Shown in pieces: positions 1 through 15,750 of a DNA stretch of 64,000 nucleotides. Source of the stretch: Asterias rubens (taxonomy: Eukaryota; Echinodermata; Asteroidea; Forcipulatida; Asteriidae); contig NC_047067.1 of assembly GCF_902459465.1 (NCBI RefSeq), forward strand, positions 21,947,680 through 22,011,679, read 5' to 3'. The translations under genes and the position numbers were made by a program. A model generated the notes under the pieces. The model was not told the DNA's origin. It searched no databases and worked only from the letters and a program-made list of their open reading frames with translations. The first letter of the stretch is position 1, and each line of letters opens with the position of its first letter.

Positions 1-276
1 TAAAGCGTGTGTGTGTTTGAGCACAATAAATGGAGATAACAGGAATGGTACTTCACGGAGGCCACACAAGTGATTGCCTCCATGCCCTGTGGTCATTGCC
101 TTGGTGCCCTTGAAGTGCTCCAATAGAAATATACAATTTCCTCATAGAGTGCCCTTCACCATGGAGGTAGAGAAAATGCCTTCGTGCCCTTGCCCTTTAA
201 AAAACGAAGCACACATGTCTGAGGATATTTATTTATGGTAAAGAAACCAAAGATGCCTCCTAATTGGTCCTAAAGA

Positions 277-500
277 CACCGGACACTATTGGTGATTGTC
301 AAAGACCAGTCTTCTCACTTGCTGTATCTCAACATATATGCATAAAATGACCAACCTGTGAAAATTTGAGCTCAATTGGTCGTCGAAGTTGCGAGATAAT
401 AATAAAAGAAAAAAACACCCTTGTCACACGAAGTTGTGTGCTTTCAGATGATTGATTTCGAGACCTCAAATTCTAAATCATCACTGTAATAACCTATCTT
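277..500 (+). mobile_element. 5' part of a TTAAAGGCA-type MITE
   Basis: It begins AAAGACACCGGACACTATTG and stops after the first arm of the central hairpin (GATTTCGAGACCTCAAATTC). The 3' half is missing. Confidence 0.75.
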
Positions 501-751
501 TCTTAAAGTTTGTGTATGCTCAGCGCCTTGAGTACCTTGTTTGGTAGATATGTGCGCTATATAAGACTTCGTTATTATTATTATTATTATTATTATAAAC
601 CCTTTGAGTCGGGTACATTTAGCGCATACTTACTAACTAGACATTGCCCCAGTAATCAGTCATAATCGAATACCATCGGGTTACCAGTCCCAAACCATTG
701 CCTTTACTTGCTGTTTGAGTCTTTGTGCATGTGCGTGGGGCCCATAGAGTT

Positions 752-1032
752 ATATATATAAGAACTAGAGGGCGGCACTGGTGATACTTCTTGCACAAAC
801 CAACGGGACTGCAAGGAGACACGCGCGCCATTCTGCATGCGCGTTGAATATGAAGTACACATTGGAATTTGTGTTTATTGAACGCTGACGCGATGCTGTT
901 TTGTCAACTTACAAAATGGCCGCACAAACACACGCTGTGCAATGCCTGTTTTGTCAACTTACAAAATGACCGTCTGCGCGCATGCCGGATCGCGTATATA
1001 GGCCAGTGCGCCTTCTAGTTCTTATATATAAG
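752..1032 (+). mobile_element. MITE with 'TATATATAAGAACTAGA' inverted ends
   Basis: The left end TATATATAAGAACTAGAGGG and right end CCTTCTAGTTCTTATATATA are inverted; the arms reach about 27 bp into GGCG.CACTGG. Inside, CTGTTTTGTCAACTTACAAA is present twice (about 896 and 947). Confidence 0.85.
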
Positions 1033-2104
1033 TCAATGGTGGGGCCTTTGGTTTTACTATAGAGGTTTAACCAACTCAACAAGAACGTCCTGCACCAAGA
1101 CTAGCCCTGCCTTGATATAGCCCCTTTAGTTGGTTTACTTAATGAGAGCAGAGTCCGTACCTAGACATAGCCCCTTTAAAGGCAGGATGGCTACAGACTC
1201 TGTCACTTGGGGTCATGTCTGTGAAATGACCTCTAAGTGGGGAGGTGACCTGACCCAGGAGTGTGATTGTTAAACATGAAGCTCATTGTTGAGGTTTTTT
1301 TCCCTCTCCATTCTCGAGAGTCGGATTATCTTCAGATTTAAATATTTATTCTGGATTATTGAAGCGTAATCTCAGTAATGTACATTTAAAGACCCTAGCC
1401 TAGTAAATTTGTATAGACTAAAATAAGACGTAATTTGAAAAAGAAAATATCAAATAGTTGCATAAATGTAACATAAAGCACCGACAAATATTACCAACAA
1501 AAACCAGGTCACCAGTCAAAATACTAAGCAGTGTATAGGGGCCTACTTCTCGTAACTTGTTCCATTTGAATTTTTGTTAAGCAGAATTTTTTGTCCGAAG
1601 CATGAATTTGAAAATTTCCCTATTGCAAGCTAATGGAATTTGCACCTTATAAAAGTATACAATTTTATTTATTTGTTTTTTTTTTGTTTTTTATGCTGTT
1701 TTGGGGTGTTTTTTTTTTTTTTTCTTTTTGGGGGGGGGGGGGGGGGTGCTGTAGATGTTTATGAATGTACCTTCGTTTACATACAATTTCACATGTATTC
1801 TAAACCAGCCAATTAAATCCATTGTTACTGGGGGGTTTAGAGAGATTCATGCATTGCACCTGCTAGGGGGAGCCATAGGTGCAAAAGCCCGCCTGCAGGG
1901 CCGATGCGCACAAAGTGGTTCAACACAATGGAACAAAAAACGGGGGCAGTATAATCAGGTCTTTGGTAGCCGTCAATGGGGGGGGGGGGGATTTATGGGC
2001 TATTTTGTAAACACGCTTGACAGTTATGTAGGTAGCAGTTTGTGGAGTTGGGCAAAGTGGGACTTTTTTTCTATCAGGGTCTTAGATATTTTTACCCATG
2101 CTAA

Positions 2105-2318
2105 CCTCATAGAGCTGCTAAGCACAACAATTTGCTTAGCATGAAATTTTTGCCTTATTAAAAACAGCATCACCAACCAAATGTTCATGTGATTTTCAGG
2201 ATAAGCAAACAACAGCTGAATACAAGCAATATGCAACAAATGGACATTTGGTTAGTTATCCTGTTTTTAACAAGGCAGAAATTTCATGCTAAGCAATTTT
2301 GTGTGCTTAGCAGCTTTA
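2105..2318 (+). mobile_element. 'Tcatagagctgctaagca' MITE copy
   Basis: The arms 'agctgctaagcacaacaatt' and its inverted form near 2290-2315 ('gtgtgcttagcagct') pair, as do 'accaaccaaatgttcat' and 'atggacatttggtta'. Confidence 0.7.
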
Positions 2319-3437
2319 CTTTTCCATTATTTCCAGACACTGTCCGCGTCAGAAGGGGAAACAAATCCTGACACATTGATCAAAAATTTGACTTTAAAAT
2401 CTAAAGTTGACAGTAGGACAAAGATCAAATTTTTGAGAAAATTTAGAGAGATATTGCTAAGCACAAGGGAATGTTTGTCAGCAGAATCTTGCCTGGGTTC
2501 GGCAATAGACCTTATGCGCATGACTTAATTTGAGTGGGGGCGCCCTCACCTAGATAGAGGTCAAAAGGAGGTTGTTCATTGGCCAATCTGATGCCAGCAC
2601 GTACAAATTTGAGTGTTTCTTTTGTTTCATCATTGGTTTACCTCTAAAATTTTAACAAGGAGGCTTGATGTTGTAAATGCATGAAGGTTTATTTGAGTAA
2701 CGAACGTTCCGCAGGAATACAGGTTAGACGTAAAACAAATATGTGGCTACAAAAATTTAACTAAATGCTACCATAAATTTCAGGTTAACAGAAAACCTTA
2801 GACCGGGAAACAAGTTGTTTTTACCACCTGGCCTGATATTGAAGATAGTAATTCTACAGTAAGCTGACCTCTCAGCAACTTGTTAAAATGTTTTGCCATC
2901 AGCTGGTTTACCGCGGCCTTCACTCATTACCTCCAGTTGTTTTTGCCATCATAATTCTTTCCTGGTACTCTGCTGGAGATGCTGTCAAGGTCTATTGGAG
3001 TCAATTTTCTACCAGCTGAGGTGTCTCACTTTTTTCTACCAGCTGGGGTGTCTCACTTATCCTGTATTTAGATAATGCATGGACAATTATTTGTGGAACA
3101 AAATATTCATGTGTTGACTTTTTTCTGGAAATGATAATTTTTGTGGTTGTTCACTTTTATATCTGAACGTAAACACGTCAGCACAAAATTTGTATATTTT
3201 GCTAATTTGAAACCAAAGTGCAATAGTTAACTCTTTAATTTTGAGTTAGCTATTTATAGGATCGTTGTATGAAAGATTGTGTTCGTGTTATTCCTATTTA
3301 GTCAACTTGGGTTTCAGCGCTATTGTGCATAATGTCTTTGTAGAAATGCATCAATGGAAGGCAGGGGGTGGGGGGGGGATGCTGATTTTTGTGTCCTTCT
3401 CATACATGTACAAGATTTACATTCACAAACCAAGATG

Positions 3438-3609
3438 TTCAATATCCAGAGGGATGGATTACATGGCTGTTCAATATCCAGAGGGATGGATTACATGGCT
3501 GTTCAATGTCCAGAGGGATGGATTACATGGCTGTTCAATATCCAGAGGGATGGATTACATGGCTGTTCAATATCCAGAGGGATGGATTACATGGCTGTTC
3601 AATGTCCAC
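3438..3609 (+). repeat. 32-bp minisatellite, about 5.4 copies
   Basis: The unit starts TTCAATATCCAGAGGGATGG and ends ATTACATGGCTG. Units start at 3438, 3470, 3502, 3534, 3566 and 3598, and A/G alternates at one site (TATCC or TGTCC). The unit is not a multiple of three, so all three plus frames stay open and encode the same rotating peptide; this is not evidence of coding. Confidence 0.95.
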
Positions 3610-3856
3610 AGGGTTTTACCTACATGTACATGTGCCTAGTCTTTGTACGAGACGTTAGTCGCAATGTTATTGCAGAGTCCTGCGACTTCATACGTACATA
3701 CCGATAGGGTAGTCAGGTTCTGGGACAGTCGGATTTGCTCAGTGGTTTCTGTCTACCTGCCTTTCACCTCTGTGGTTTGAGGTTCGAATCCCTGAATTGA
3801 GCCTTGCATATTGGATTGGGTTTTTGGTCCCTCCCAGGCATACAGCTAGTCTTTAA

Positions 3857-4078
3857 TAGACCCTTCCCATGAAATATGTTAATTGCACATAGCGCATGCG
3901 CACTAACATTTAGGTTGGCAAAATGAGGGAACATCGCGCTGTTTTGTACACGGCTAATGGCTGCGTGACGCAGACGCAATTGCGCCTCTGCTTAGTGCAC
4001 AACTCTATGGCGTTTGCCGACCAATAGGGTCTGTACGCATGCGTGAATGTAATTAGCATATTTCATGAGTAGGGTCCA
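3857..4078 (+). mobile_element. MITE with 'TAGACCCTTCCCATGAAATATG' inverted ends
   Basis: The left end TAGACCCTTCCCATGAAATA is mirrored by the right end ATATTTCATGAGTAGGGTCC. The interior is CpG-rich compared with its flanks. Confidence 0.85.
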
Positions 4079-4711
4079 TTGGGTTGTTGTTGGTTCAAAT
4101 CCCACACTAGTAATTTTGTCTTTTGTAAAACCCAAAACCGTTAAAATTAAACCCAGTCAGTTTTCCCTTCTTGTTTATTAATAATAATTATATGAGACAT
4201 TTTTGTAGCGTATAATGAAGGACCCTTTAGATCCGCAACACAAAACGTAAAACGATAAAATGTATGAAGCAAAATGTTACCAAAATGTAAATTCAAACAA
4301 GTGAGTCTTAAAAAAGTCCCTTGAAAATCAAAACCGAGTCAGCTTGGCAAATGTATACCGTTAAGTCATCACACTACATGCACTTACCTTTTAACCCCCC
4401 ACAGTAAAAACAAGTCTTGATTTGTTATAAAATACAGTTTGTTTCTTGCACAAGGGAGAGAGACAGTGCGCAAACATATCTTGGCGCCATGGGTTTGGCG
4501 ATATTTTTTAGTGAGATAATGTATGACATAGTGAAGTTTCAAAAGTGCCCGTTCCACAAAGGCTTTTTTTAGAGGTTGATCCATTTTGTAGTCGTAGGAC
4601 TGTATTTGCACATTGAGCGTGTACAGAACTTGTGTCCCTGTTATAGGGTTGCCTTTCTCTACGTATGGACGCATTTATAACTTATTATAAGGCCAATTTG
4701 TACTACAATGG

Positions 4712-5290
4712 TTTAAAGGCACTGTACACGTTTGGTAATTGTCAAAGACCACTGTTCTCACCAGGGCCCAGTTTCATAGCGCTGCCTAACGGTAAGCAAA
4801 TTTGTGTGCTAACTGTAGCAGAAAAATTCGCTAAAGCCTTAGCGTATTTCACAGGTTAGCAGAAAAATTGGGCGGCCATATTGTGTGTTTACCGTGGATT
4901 TGCATTGTGACGTCATTTATTTTCGTGCGGTAAGGGGTAAGCACCGGAAGGTTAGCATGCCTTTTCATATGCTTATGGTTAGCAGCGCTAGGAAATGGAA
5001 ATCGCACAGTAAACACAAAATCGGCCGCTAAGCAGCGCTATGAAATTTGGCCCTGGTGTGTCCCATAATAAGCATAAAATAACAAGCCTGTGAAAATTTG
5101 GGCTCAATTGGTCATCAAGTTGCGAGAAAATTATGAAAGAAAAAACACCCTTGTTGGATGAATTTGTGTGCTTTCAGATAGGAATAAAAGATTTCTAAAT
5201 AGAAGTCTGGTAATTATTTTAGTGAAAAATGAACTCTTTCTCAATAACTACGTTATTTCAGAGGGAGTCGTTCCGACAATGTTTTTTCGT
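4712..5290 (+). mobile_element. TTAAAGGCA-type MITE split by a nested 'GGGCCCA' MITE
   Basis: The outer element runs 4712-4761 and resumes at 5057 ('gtgtcccataataagcataa'), exactly where the family consensus continues. The inserted element, 4762-5056, has the ends CAGGGCCCAGTTTCATAGCG and CGCTATGAAATTTGGCCCTG. So the GGGCCCA family moved after the TTAAAGGCA copy had inserted. Confidence 0.85.
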
Positions 5291-6033
5291 TTATATTACA
5301 TGTATGGCTGATTTCCTGATCCAGTACAGCTTGTTCAATATCTGTCAGGATTGTACAGATGGTTGCCGTGGAAACACTTGCGTTATTGATTCTGTTTTTG
5401 ATGTGTTGCTCTCTAGCTCGAAGGAGGCGTTTCCTATTTACAACTTGTTGTTGTTTTGAAAGGTTTTTTATTCTGTCGTTGCGAAGTAATGAAGGGAGTT
5501 AAGCAGTACTACACTTCTTTATTTAAAATCCTTGAATTTTGTGGGCTTGGGGAAGACATACACTGTCCCGTGGGGAGTGAAGATGATTGTGCGACATCTT
5601 CAATTAATATTTGAGCTGGCTGGTCATTTCAAAAACATCCAGAGAAAAAACTTGCATTCTACTCAATAAGAGATATTCCAGCCCAGTCTTGATTCTTAGC
5701 GTAAGTTTTCATCTTTGAGAGAGCAAGGCCATTTTCATTTTGTAAAGGGCACTTTAATCTTGAAGTCTATGATGAGAAACATTTGCACCAAGGCCAACCT
5801 TAATTTTAGGCTTGAATAAATAAATAGTAAACTTACGGGTCTAACCATGTATTAAATCCCCTTTTTGAGAAGTGTTGGCTCTGAGAAGAGCCGTTGCAGT
5901 GTGGTCTTGACGTTTCAAACAGTATACTCTGCTCGTCTTCAGGAGAGTCAAATTACTGAGCATCGCACCTTGTAAAAGATTAAGAAGAGTCCAATTTAAC
6001 AAGTTTTATTTTCTTTTGTTTTTTTTGCTACAG

Positions 6034-8632
<2,599 letters not shown>

Positions 8633-9569
8633 TGCAAGGAACCACCGCAACCGGTGGCTGCTTCGTTATCTTCGTTTAGTTTATTTCTCACTCATTGTTA
8701 TTATCATTTTTTGTCCCACACTTTTTTATTGTTATTATATTTTTTTGTACAGCATGTTCTCCCGCTTCGCATTTTTCTGTATATTAGAGACCTGTGTTTC
8801 GAGTCAAGGCTCCAGACTTACTCCAATAACTGTGGGCGGGGTAGAGGGGAGGTTAGACCTTAGGGTTGGGTCAGATCTTCCATCATTGGGAGGTTTAGGT
8901 GTGGCGAGGGGTTGAACCGAGAGGAAGTTGCCTCCTTCCCCAAAACATCCCCAAATTTACACCTATGGTTGGCCATGTTTACCCTCTTACCACAATGTCT
9001 GGAAACGAGGGCTTTGTTTCAACCTATGAATTTGAAAGGCCTTGGTTAATACTCCAATCATACCTAACATTGTCAAACTGAAGGGCTTTTGTTTGGTGTC
9101 CCCCCCCCCCCCCCTTTCCCTGTCAACCCTTACCATGGTCCAATTTCATAGAGCTGTTTAAACATGAATGTAGCTAAGCACATCAAATATACGTAACAGA
9201 TTTCAGTTTCCAGCCATATCAATGCTCAGTATCATGGCTCTGCTTACCACAAATTTATGGTAAGCTGAGCCATTAAATTTGGCTCTGGTCTTATCTACCA
9301 TTTGTTACTGGTATCGCGCAATTTTTGTTTGCTAAGCAAGAATTTGTTAAGCAATGTTGATTTGCTTAAGCAGCTCTATGAAACTGGTTGCCTGCTTATC
9401 ATTCCGCGTCCATGTGATTTAAAGTAGGAATAACGATTATAAATGGCAGGGTACCAATTAAATCACAGCAGTAGCTTCCAATCATACTTATGAGGGATCT
9501 ATTTGGATTGCCCTTTCAAAAAAGGTCTGTACTCTCTTTATATTTGGCTTTCACTGCAGCTACACAAGT

Positions 9570-9895
9570 GTAGGTGGTATGGTTGGCTTGTGCGTAAAGC
9601 GCTCGCCTCCCACCAAGGTGACCCCGGTTCGAATCCCGGCCATGGCCATATGTGAGTTGAGTTGTGCGTTGGTTCTCTGCTGTGCCACGAAGGTTTTCCA
9701 GACCATCCTATTTTCCTCCCTCGGGGGAAAAATCAAACACTTTCGATCTTGGCTGTGCTCCGTGGTCACAATGGGTTGATGTGGCTGGCAGCCAAAGGCG
9801 CCCTTGCATGCCTGCTTTTCGAACATGTTGTAGCCACGTCCTTCGCAATTCAGCTCTTAGCTGCGAGTAAGGATGATTAGCTTCCAAAATTATTA
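9570..9895 (+). mobile_element. tRNA-derived SINE, full length
   Basis: The head GGTTGGCTTGTGCGTAAAGC to CCCGGTTCGAATCCCGG has a B box and tRNA-like arms. The body includes 'tggttctctgctgtgccacg' and 'gatgtggctggcagcc', and the tail is AT-rich. A second copy, without the head, is at 45419-45650. Confidence 0.78.
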
Positions 9896-10626
9896 TAATT
9901 ATTTGGCTTTCACCATCAGCTACTCAAGTGAAGAAGCCGTAGCCACAAGTAACCAAGAGGTTAAAACGTTTTCCCGCCTAAAATATCCAACGCTTTGGTG
10001 GATGATTTTAAGTGCTATAAAAGGTACACTCCGCTGAGATTCATATTTTTGTTGGTGTACATGTTTGTTGTTCATTCTGCAAGATAAAATCTCTTTCTTG
10101 TGCCGTTTTTCTTTGTTGGGCCAAGGCGACCAGTGTTGTACCGACATGCGCGTTCTGAACAGCTCCCTCTAGAGGTTTGAGGTAATCACAAGCTACTTCC
10201 ATCTACGTAGGTCTGGTGACTTGTGAAACATTTTTGCGTACCTTTTTTTTTAAACTACAAATATACCACAGATGTGTTTTTAACAAGCGGAATCATTTGT
10301 CAATTCTTGCTCATAAAATTAAAACTGACTTTTTCGGCTAGAATCAACACAACTCATCTGTCGATAATTTTCAATGCCAACCCCCCCCCTCCTGCGCGAG
10401 CTGTGTAAACAAAGAATGTCTAGTAACATGGTGTACGGTGTACACATGCGCACAAGCAAAAATTCCCTGCTAACCTGTGAAATACACTTAACGTCAGCAT
10501 GGAATTCTCTGCTTCTGTTAGCACCAATTCTTTGCTTACTGTAGCCATTGGGCACAGTCCAACCTATTGACTACACTTGTCAGTTCTCTGATGGACATAA
10601 TGTGCCAGAATACATGCCTGTAGGCT

Positions 10627-10895
10627 TTGTTATTGGAAGGGCAAGGGCACCAAGGCACTTTCTCATTTGAAAGGGCCCCCTTTGAGGAAATTGTACATTT
10701 CTACTGCAGCTTTTCAAGGGCACCAATGCAATGAGGAGGGAGCATTAGGGCACCAAGGCATTTTCTCCTTGGAAAGGGCACCCTATGAGGAAACTGTACA
10801 TTTCTACTGCAGCATTTCAAGGGCACCAAGGCAACGACCTTGGGGCATGGAGGCAATCGCCTCCGTTGCCTCTGAGAAGTATCAGGCCTGAGACT
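10627..10895 (+). repeat. 'gggcaccaaggcattttctcc' interspersed repeat
   Basis: It contains GGGCACCAAGGCATTTTCTC, 'gaggaaa.tgtacatttctactgcag' and 'gcaatcgcctccgttgcc', partly duplicated within itself. Further copies or fragments in either direction: about 40-200, 21350-21500, 24205-24360, 45975-46310, 55945-56085 and 57480-57570. Confidence 0.75.
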
Positions 10896-13800
10896 AACAT
10901 CCGTCACCACAATAGTCCTTTAAAACACAGACCGTGGAAATTCAATGTTTACGCCTCGGTGGCTATTAGCTGAACTAAAAGACAAAAAGGGACCCCACAC
11001 TTATGTTATCAATTGCTAATGGATCCAGCCAATTGTACTTCGGGTCTCCCTTACACATGTAGTAGCATAATTTCCCCAGCGGAGTCTTTTACATACATAA
11101 TGGGCTCTATTGGTTGGCTAACAAAGTCACTTCTGTCTCCGTGCGGGATGACGTTAGTGTTATTTTCACAGTTCATTGAACGACACGGGGGAGGAGGGGG
11201 GTGTGGTTCGGGGGATGCCTTGGGACGGGAAATTCGCCATCTGAAAATTATGTCTCGGGAGTCGTTAAGTGATGGCATTGGATATTTTTTGCAACAGTCC
11301 AATGCAAAAAAAAACAGGCGCATGGTTGGTCTGTTTTGTTTTACCTGAATGATTTTGTTGTTTGTTTGTTTGTTTGTTTTCTTTCTGTCTCTTTTCCTCT
11401 TAATTTGTGCATAGTTTATTCTGAACTATGAGCTACTGTATATGTATATGTACATAATCATGTAGATGTGACATTAGATACGTTATCAATTATTATTACA
11501 GCAAAATCAGTAGTTATATGTATTTATGAAAACCTTTTTTTTCTTTTTCTTTTTTTTATAAATATGTTTTATTATTTTAGGTATTTTTTTTGGAGGAAGC
11601 GTTTTTGATGCTCCCTGTCTCGGTAATGTTATTGTGTTGATGCACCTTAGATATTGTATACTTTGTACAAGAGCAGGATATCCATACTGGTTTGTTATCA
11701 AAATTGCCCTCATATCAATTTTAATATTACTATTGTATTTATTTCTCGGTAATAATTTTATGTTTTGGATTGTTTTGTGTGAGAATTTTGGAAGTAAATG
11801 AAACCGCGACAGAAATCTCAAGCTGTGTAGAATGATAAGCTTCAAGTTGAATTCCCTTTTTTGTACCAATAGTCCTATATTAAGGTGCGGCCATCTTGAT
11901 TTTCTCCCATTCAAATCAGTGTGACCAAATCGAGGCTGGACGCAGAAATAGTCTGGTTCCTTTTGTAAAATGAATATTAAGCAATCGTTCCTGCTATTGG
12001 ATACAGGGAACAGTTTTTTCCCTCTAAAGAATTCCTGAGACTCCAAGTACACAATAAAGAGACAAATAGAGGTGGGGGGGGGGGAGGCAACCTCGATCCC
12101 AGGGGTGATCGATCTCACCGCGCCTTTTTCTCCCAGCATGCCTTGCTCGATCATAACCCCTGGGTAAGTGTAACTCAAAAATAACCAAATATAAGGGATA
12201 CTACAATTAGTCCTGTGGTTGATCCATTCTGTGTTGGTCGCTCACACGCTGGATGCGCTGTGTGTAATAAAAGTCATAAACTTGTATTAGTTCAGTGTTG
12301 CATGAATACGTACATCTTTATACGCACGCGTTTCGGTGTATAGAGCTTTTTGGAGACGCACGGCGTTTAAAATTTTGCACGTATATGATAGCCAATCAAA
12401 GACACGGATCGTAGTTTCCCTCCCGGGGGTTAGAGACGTATGCAGAGCTAGCGTGATACAGCGCGCTGCCCATGGTAGCGAGGTGGGGGGGGGGGGGGGG
12501 GGCTACCACATTGTCCAATATCAGAGCCGTATATTGAGAGAGTTTCATCAAATTGCCTTTAGAAGCCTTTCCGTGTCCAACAAAATGAATGGGCGAGTAC
12601 AGGGTGCCAGACTAGTCTGCCCATAATATCGGTGCTGCATTTGGACCGAAAATAGCGTCCAGCAACCAAATGACCAAAGAATTTCAAAAAATTTATTTTG
12701 GTTTTAGCCATACACACCAGGGTGTGTTAGCACTGTATACTCGGTACTTTCCCAGGCTCTGTGAAAAAAAAAATCACAGGCATATTACTTGGATAGGATT
12801 GGAACCCACGACCTTTGCATACTACTAGGGTAGTGTCATACCAACTAGAAAACTGGTCCCTCTTTGAATGCAACTCAAATACCTACGTCTTTTTACCCAA
12901 TTTATTTCTGATATAATTCATGTGCAAGAGAACTTTATTCTTTTTATGGGTCACTCAACCCATCTTGCCCCAGCACCCCCCCCCCCTTATTCGTCTTGAC
13001 GACGGCGGTAATATTTACTCTTTAGCATAAAGACACCTTGCAAAACGTTAGTGCTTCACCTCCATCTAATACTTCACATAAATTTGTATTCAATCTCTCA
13101 TCCTAAAAGCTCTTTACAATGAATTCTTGTTTCCGTTTCTTCTTTTTGAGGAACGTTGCATTTTGATTGAAGTAGGATGAGCAGGGCCAGCTGCCGATAG
13201 AAGCTCAATTCATTAGAACTCACTCAGTGGCGGAGAGACGTAGTGTTTATGAATATATATGTATAACCACCGCGAGGAACTGTGGGTGACACGGGCAGTT
13301 ATATGGTTCACATCTGCTAGTCCTTATCACAATCACACAAGACCAGAATAATTATTGCTCATGAACTTGGATGGTAAAAATAAAAAAGGTTTTCTTCTGG
13401 TGAAGCTGTCATAATTCTTACTCGAACAATAATCAAAAATGTTGTTTGTGTTTTTAATTTGTTATATGTAATTAATGTATGTTTACTTGAGCTGTCCATT
13501 ATTTTATGCATATTATTTCTAGCCGGGGCCCAGAGTTTTAAAAAACAGCCAAGTAAAATTGAGAAACATATCTTTAGCGTCTTGAATGGGTATTTTTTTC
13601 GGCTTCTGGTTGGAGGTATGTTGCATTTAGATCCAACAATGGTATTAGTGTAAAAGGGAAAAAAATGCAGAATTTGGTTTCAATGTGACTAATTATTTCA
13701 CAGCCTGATTGGATGTTTTTGTGTGTCGCAAAATAAGTTCTTTTCTGAGGCGAAAAATGTGAAATAGGAGAAATAAACCAGTATGGAAGGATAGACTCGG

Positions 13801-13983
13801 GGTTTGGTCTGCACACAGTGTATAAGGGAAATGGTGGATTATTCTACAACAAAGGACAGAAACTTTTGCTCTTTGTTGAAAAATATTAAAGCAATTGACT
13901 CGTGGAACCTCTAGGTGGCAGCAGACTTACCAAGCAAAACCATCGTTCTTGGTAACGTGTGCATGCTCAGAACTATTAAACAA

Positions 13984-14213
13984 GGTTGTGGGTTCGAATC
14001 CCCCCAAGCTAAGCGCTGATTTCACAATGACTTGAATAAGTATTTTCTTCCAGATACTGGATCACAATTTCTTGATTTGTGCGGTTCATAATCATAGACG
14101 TTAAACCAATGTTTGTATGAGAGAGATTGGCTGTTGCCAGCTGGGTGTTTATATCCCCTTGTTGGAGTTTGCTGAGTTCTCTTGATGGGAAGATCATCTA
14201 GACAAAAAGACAA
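13984..14213 (+). mobile_element. SINE-like repeat with 'gggttcgaatcccc' and 'tcatctagacaaa' blocks
   Basis: It carries a B-box-like GGGTTCGAATCCCC, then 'gctgatttcacaatgact', 'gagagattggctgttgccagc' and ends 'gggaagatcatctagacaaa'. Copies are at 22640-22785, 44570-44790 and, more diverged, 36170-36575. Confidence 0.7.
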
Positions 14214-15344
14214 ACAAACAATGGAAATTTACCTGGTAAACTCTGCTGCAATCTAGTGTTCAAAAGTCTCCCATTGGCGCAAAAAAAAAAAAAAGAGACG
14301 TCAAGATTTTAGCTTGTTTTTTTCCACCATCCAAATCCTAAAAGACAAGTCTGTGTGCAGCACCACCCCATAGAGTATACATGAAAGAAGAAGTATAGCG
14401 TAGGCTTTTTATTAAAGAAACCCCTTGTACATTTAACCCAGAGACTATTTATACAAAAACAAAATACTTTGTAGTCTCAGACTTTTACCAAGCAGTATTA
14501 TATCAGGATTTGTTGTTTAGTACAGATGTAGAGACAGTAGTAGACCCAGAAGTGTAATAAGAAATAAAAGTTGATATCATCCATTGAAACGCTGTACGAG
14601 TAGAGTGTCTTATTTTTTCATTTTTTCATGTTTGATGACGGCATTTTCCCTTGCGGAGTGTCGTGGCCGAGTGGTTAAGAGCTCCAGACTCGAGGCTCTG
14701 GTGTTTCTGTGAAACAGAGTGTGGTTTTGAGTCCCAGTTGTGACACTTGTGTCCTTAAAGGGATGCTACAGTGAATTCAAATAAAACAGTTTATTTTGCT
14801 GTCATTTATTTCTGATATATGTATTGAACATCAATAAAATGTGTTTTGTTTATTCCTGACATGTCTGACTTGCGTAATTAGCGAATAAGTCATGCCCCCC
14901 CCTTTTGTGGATTGTTACCGCCCCCCCCCCCACCATCGACGTCACGTCGGGAATTCAAACATATCGTCGGCAAAAAGAGTTTGGTCCCTAACTACACGCG
15001 CCTAGGTACCAGGCCACACAGTGCACGCGTCTCTATATGCACACAGCCAGGGGGCCCGAAGGCTCGGGTGACCGACATGACACCAAGTTTATGCAAATGA
15101 AGGCTCCCTTTAAGGGGTGGGGTGGGTTCCCCTAATCTCTTGAAAACCATTTTTAAAATACTTGCGCATTTAATAAAAAATATAACAGCCACCCTTTAAG
15201 CAAGACACTTAACCATGAGGCTTCGGATGGGACGTAAAGCTGTTTGTCCCGTATTGCATGTAAAAGAATCCAGTGCACTTATCGAAAAGAGAAGGGGTTC
15301 ACCCCGGTGTTCCTGGTTTGATTGGCTGCGCATTGCGACTAGGA

Positions 15345-15750
15345 GGGTGCCCCATGCAATTATGTCCTCTATGCAATAGTATCCGAAGGACATTATTGCA
15401 TATGCAATAATGTCCGCCGAACGGTTTTGCATATGCAATTGGTCTGCCCGGACGCTGATGCATAATGCAATTGTGTCCGCCCGGACACATTTGCATATGC
15501 AGTTGTGTCCGCCCCCATGCAAAACCGTCCTTGCAGTACATTTAACGCCCTTGGTCCTCGCGACACGTTCGCCATTTTCTTACAAGCTGAGTGCATGTCA
15601 TGAATGACACGGGAAATGTTCGGCCGTTGGGTATTCGCTGCAATCGAATCCGCCGGATGGTTTTTGCATAGCCCCGAACACGATTGCATATGCAAAAGTG
15701 TCCGGAGCGGCCAATATTGCTTGGCGGACACAATTGCATCTGAAAAGGGA
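15345..15750 (+). repeat. Cluster of TGCATATGCA palindromes with GTGTCCG blocks
   Basis: TGCATATGCA or close forms occur about six times, usually joined to (C)GGACA or TGTCCG. A perfect 28-bp palindrome is at 15388-15415, with GGACATTATTGCA in each arm. The array is interrupted by about 130 bp of other sequence (15515-15650). Confidence 0.85.

Larger units (their letters stand above)
1..6033 (+). other. Presumed intron upstream of the UBE2E exons
   Basis: I find no coding exon here. The first recognisable UBE2E exon in the window begins at 6034 in the middle of a codon, so this stretch is probably part of the preceding intron; the exon before it, encoding the N-terminal helix of the E2 fold, is not visible. 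The region holds short inverted-repeat elements (752-1032, 2105-2318, 3857-4078, 4712-5290), a 32-bp minisatellite (3438-3609) and T/G homopolymers at about 1676-1746. Confidence 0.6.

Noticed and set aside
3265-3707. Three overlapping plus-strand frames with the same repeated peptide (DGLHGCSISRGM type)
   Set aside because: They come from a 32-bp minisatellite without a stop, which opens all three frames. No splice context or homology.
9577-9650. Possible tRNA gene with GGTTCGAATCC
   Set aside because: It is followed by a body repeated at 45419-45650, so it is the head of a SINE.
11507-12178. Longest single open frame in the window (223 codons, minus strand)
   Set aside because: It ends in a run of lysines from a T-rich tract, starts across a G run, has no recognisable domain and lies opposite the likely UBE2E 3' UTR. 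It looks like a chance frame in AT-rich DNA.
14660-14760. Possible tRNA gene (type II, Ser/Leu-like)
   Set aside because: It has box A and B features, but the same head with a SINE tail occurs at 57692-58035, and pairing of the arms is imperfect. I treat it as a SINE fragment.
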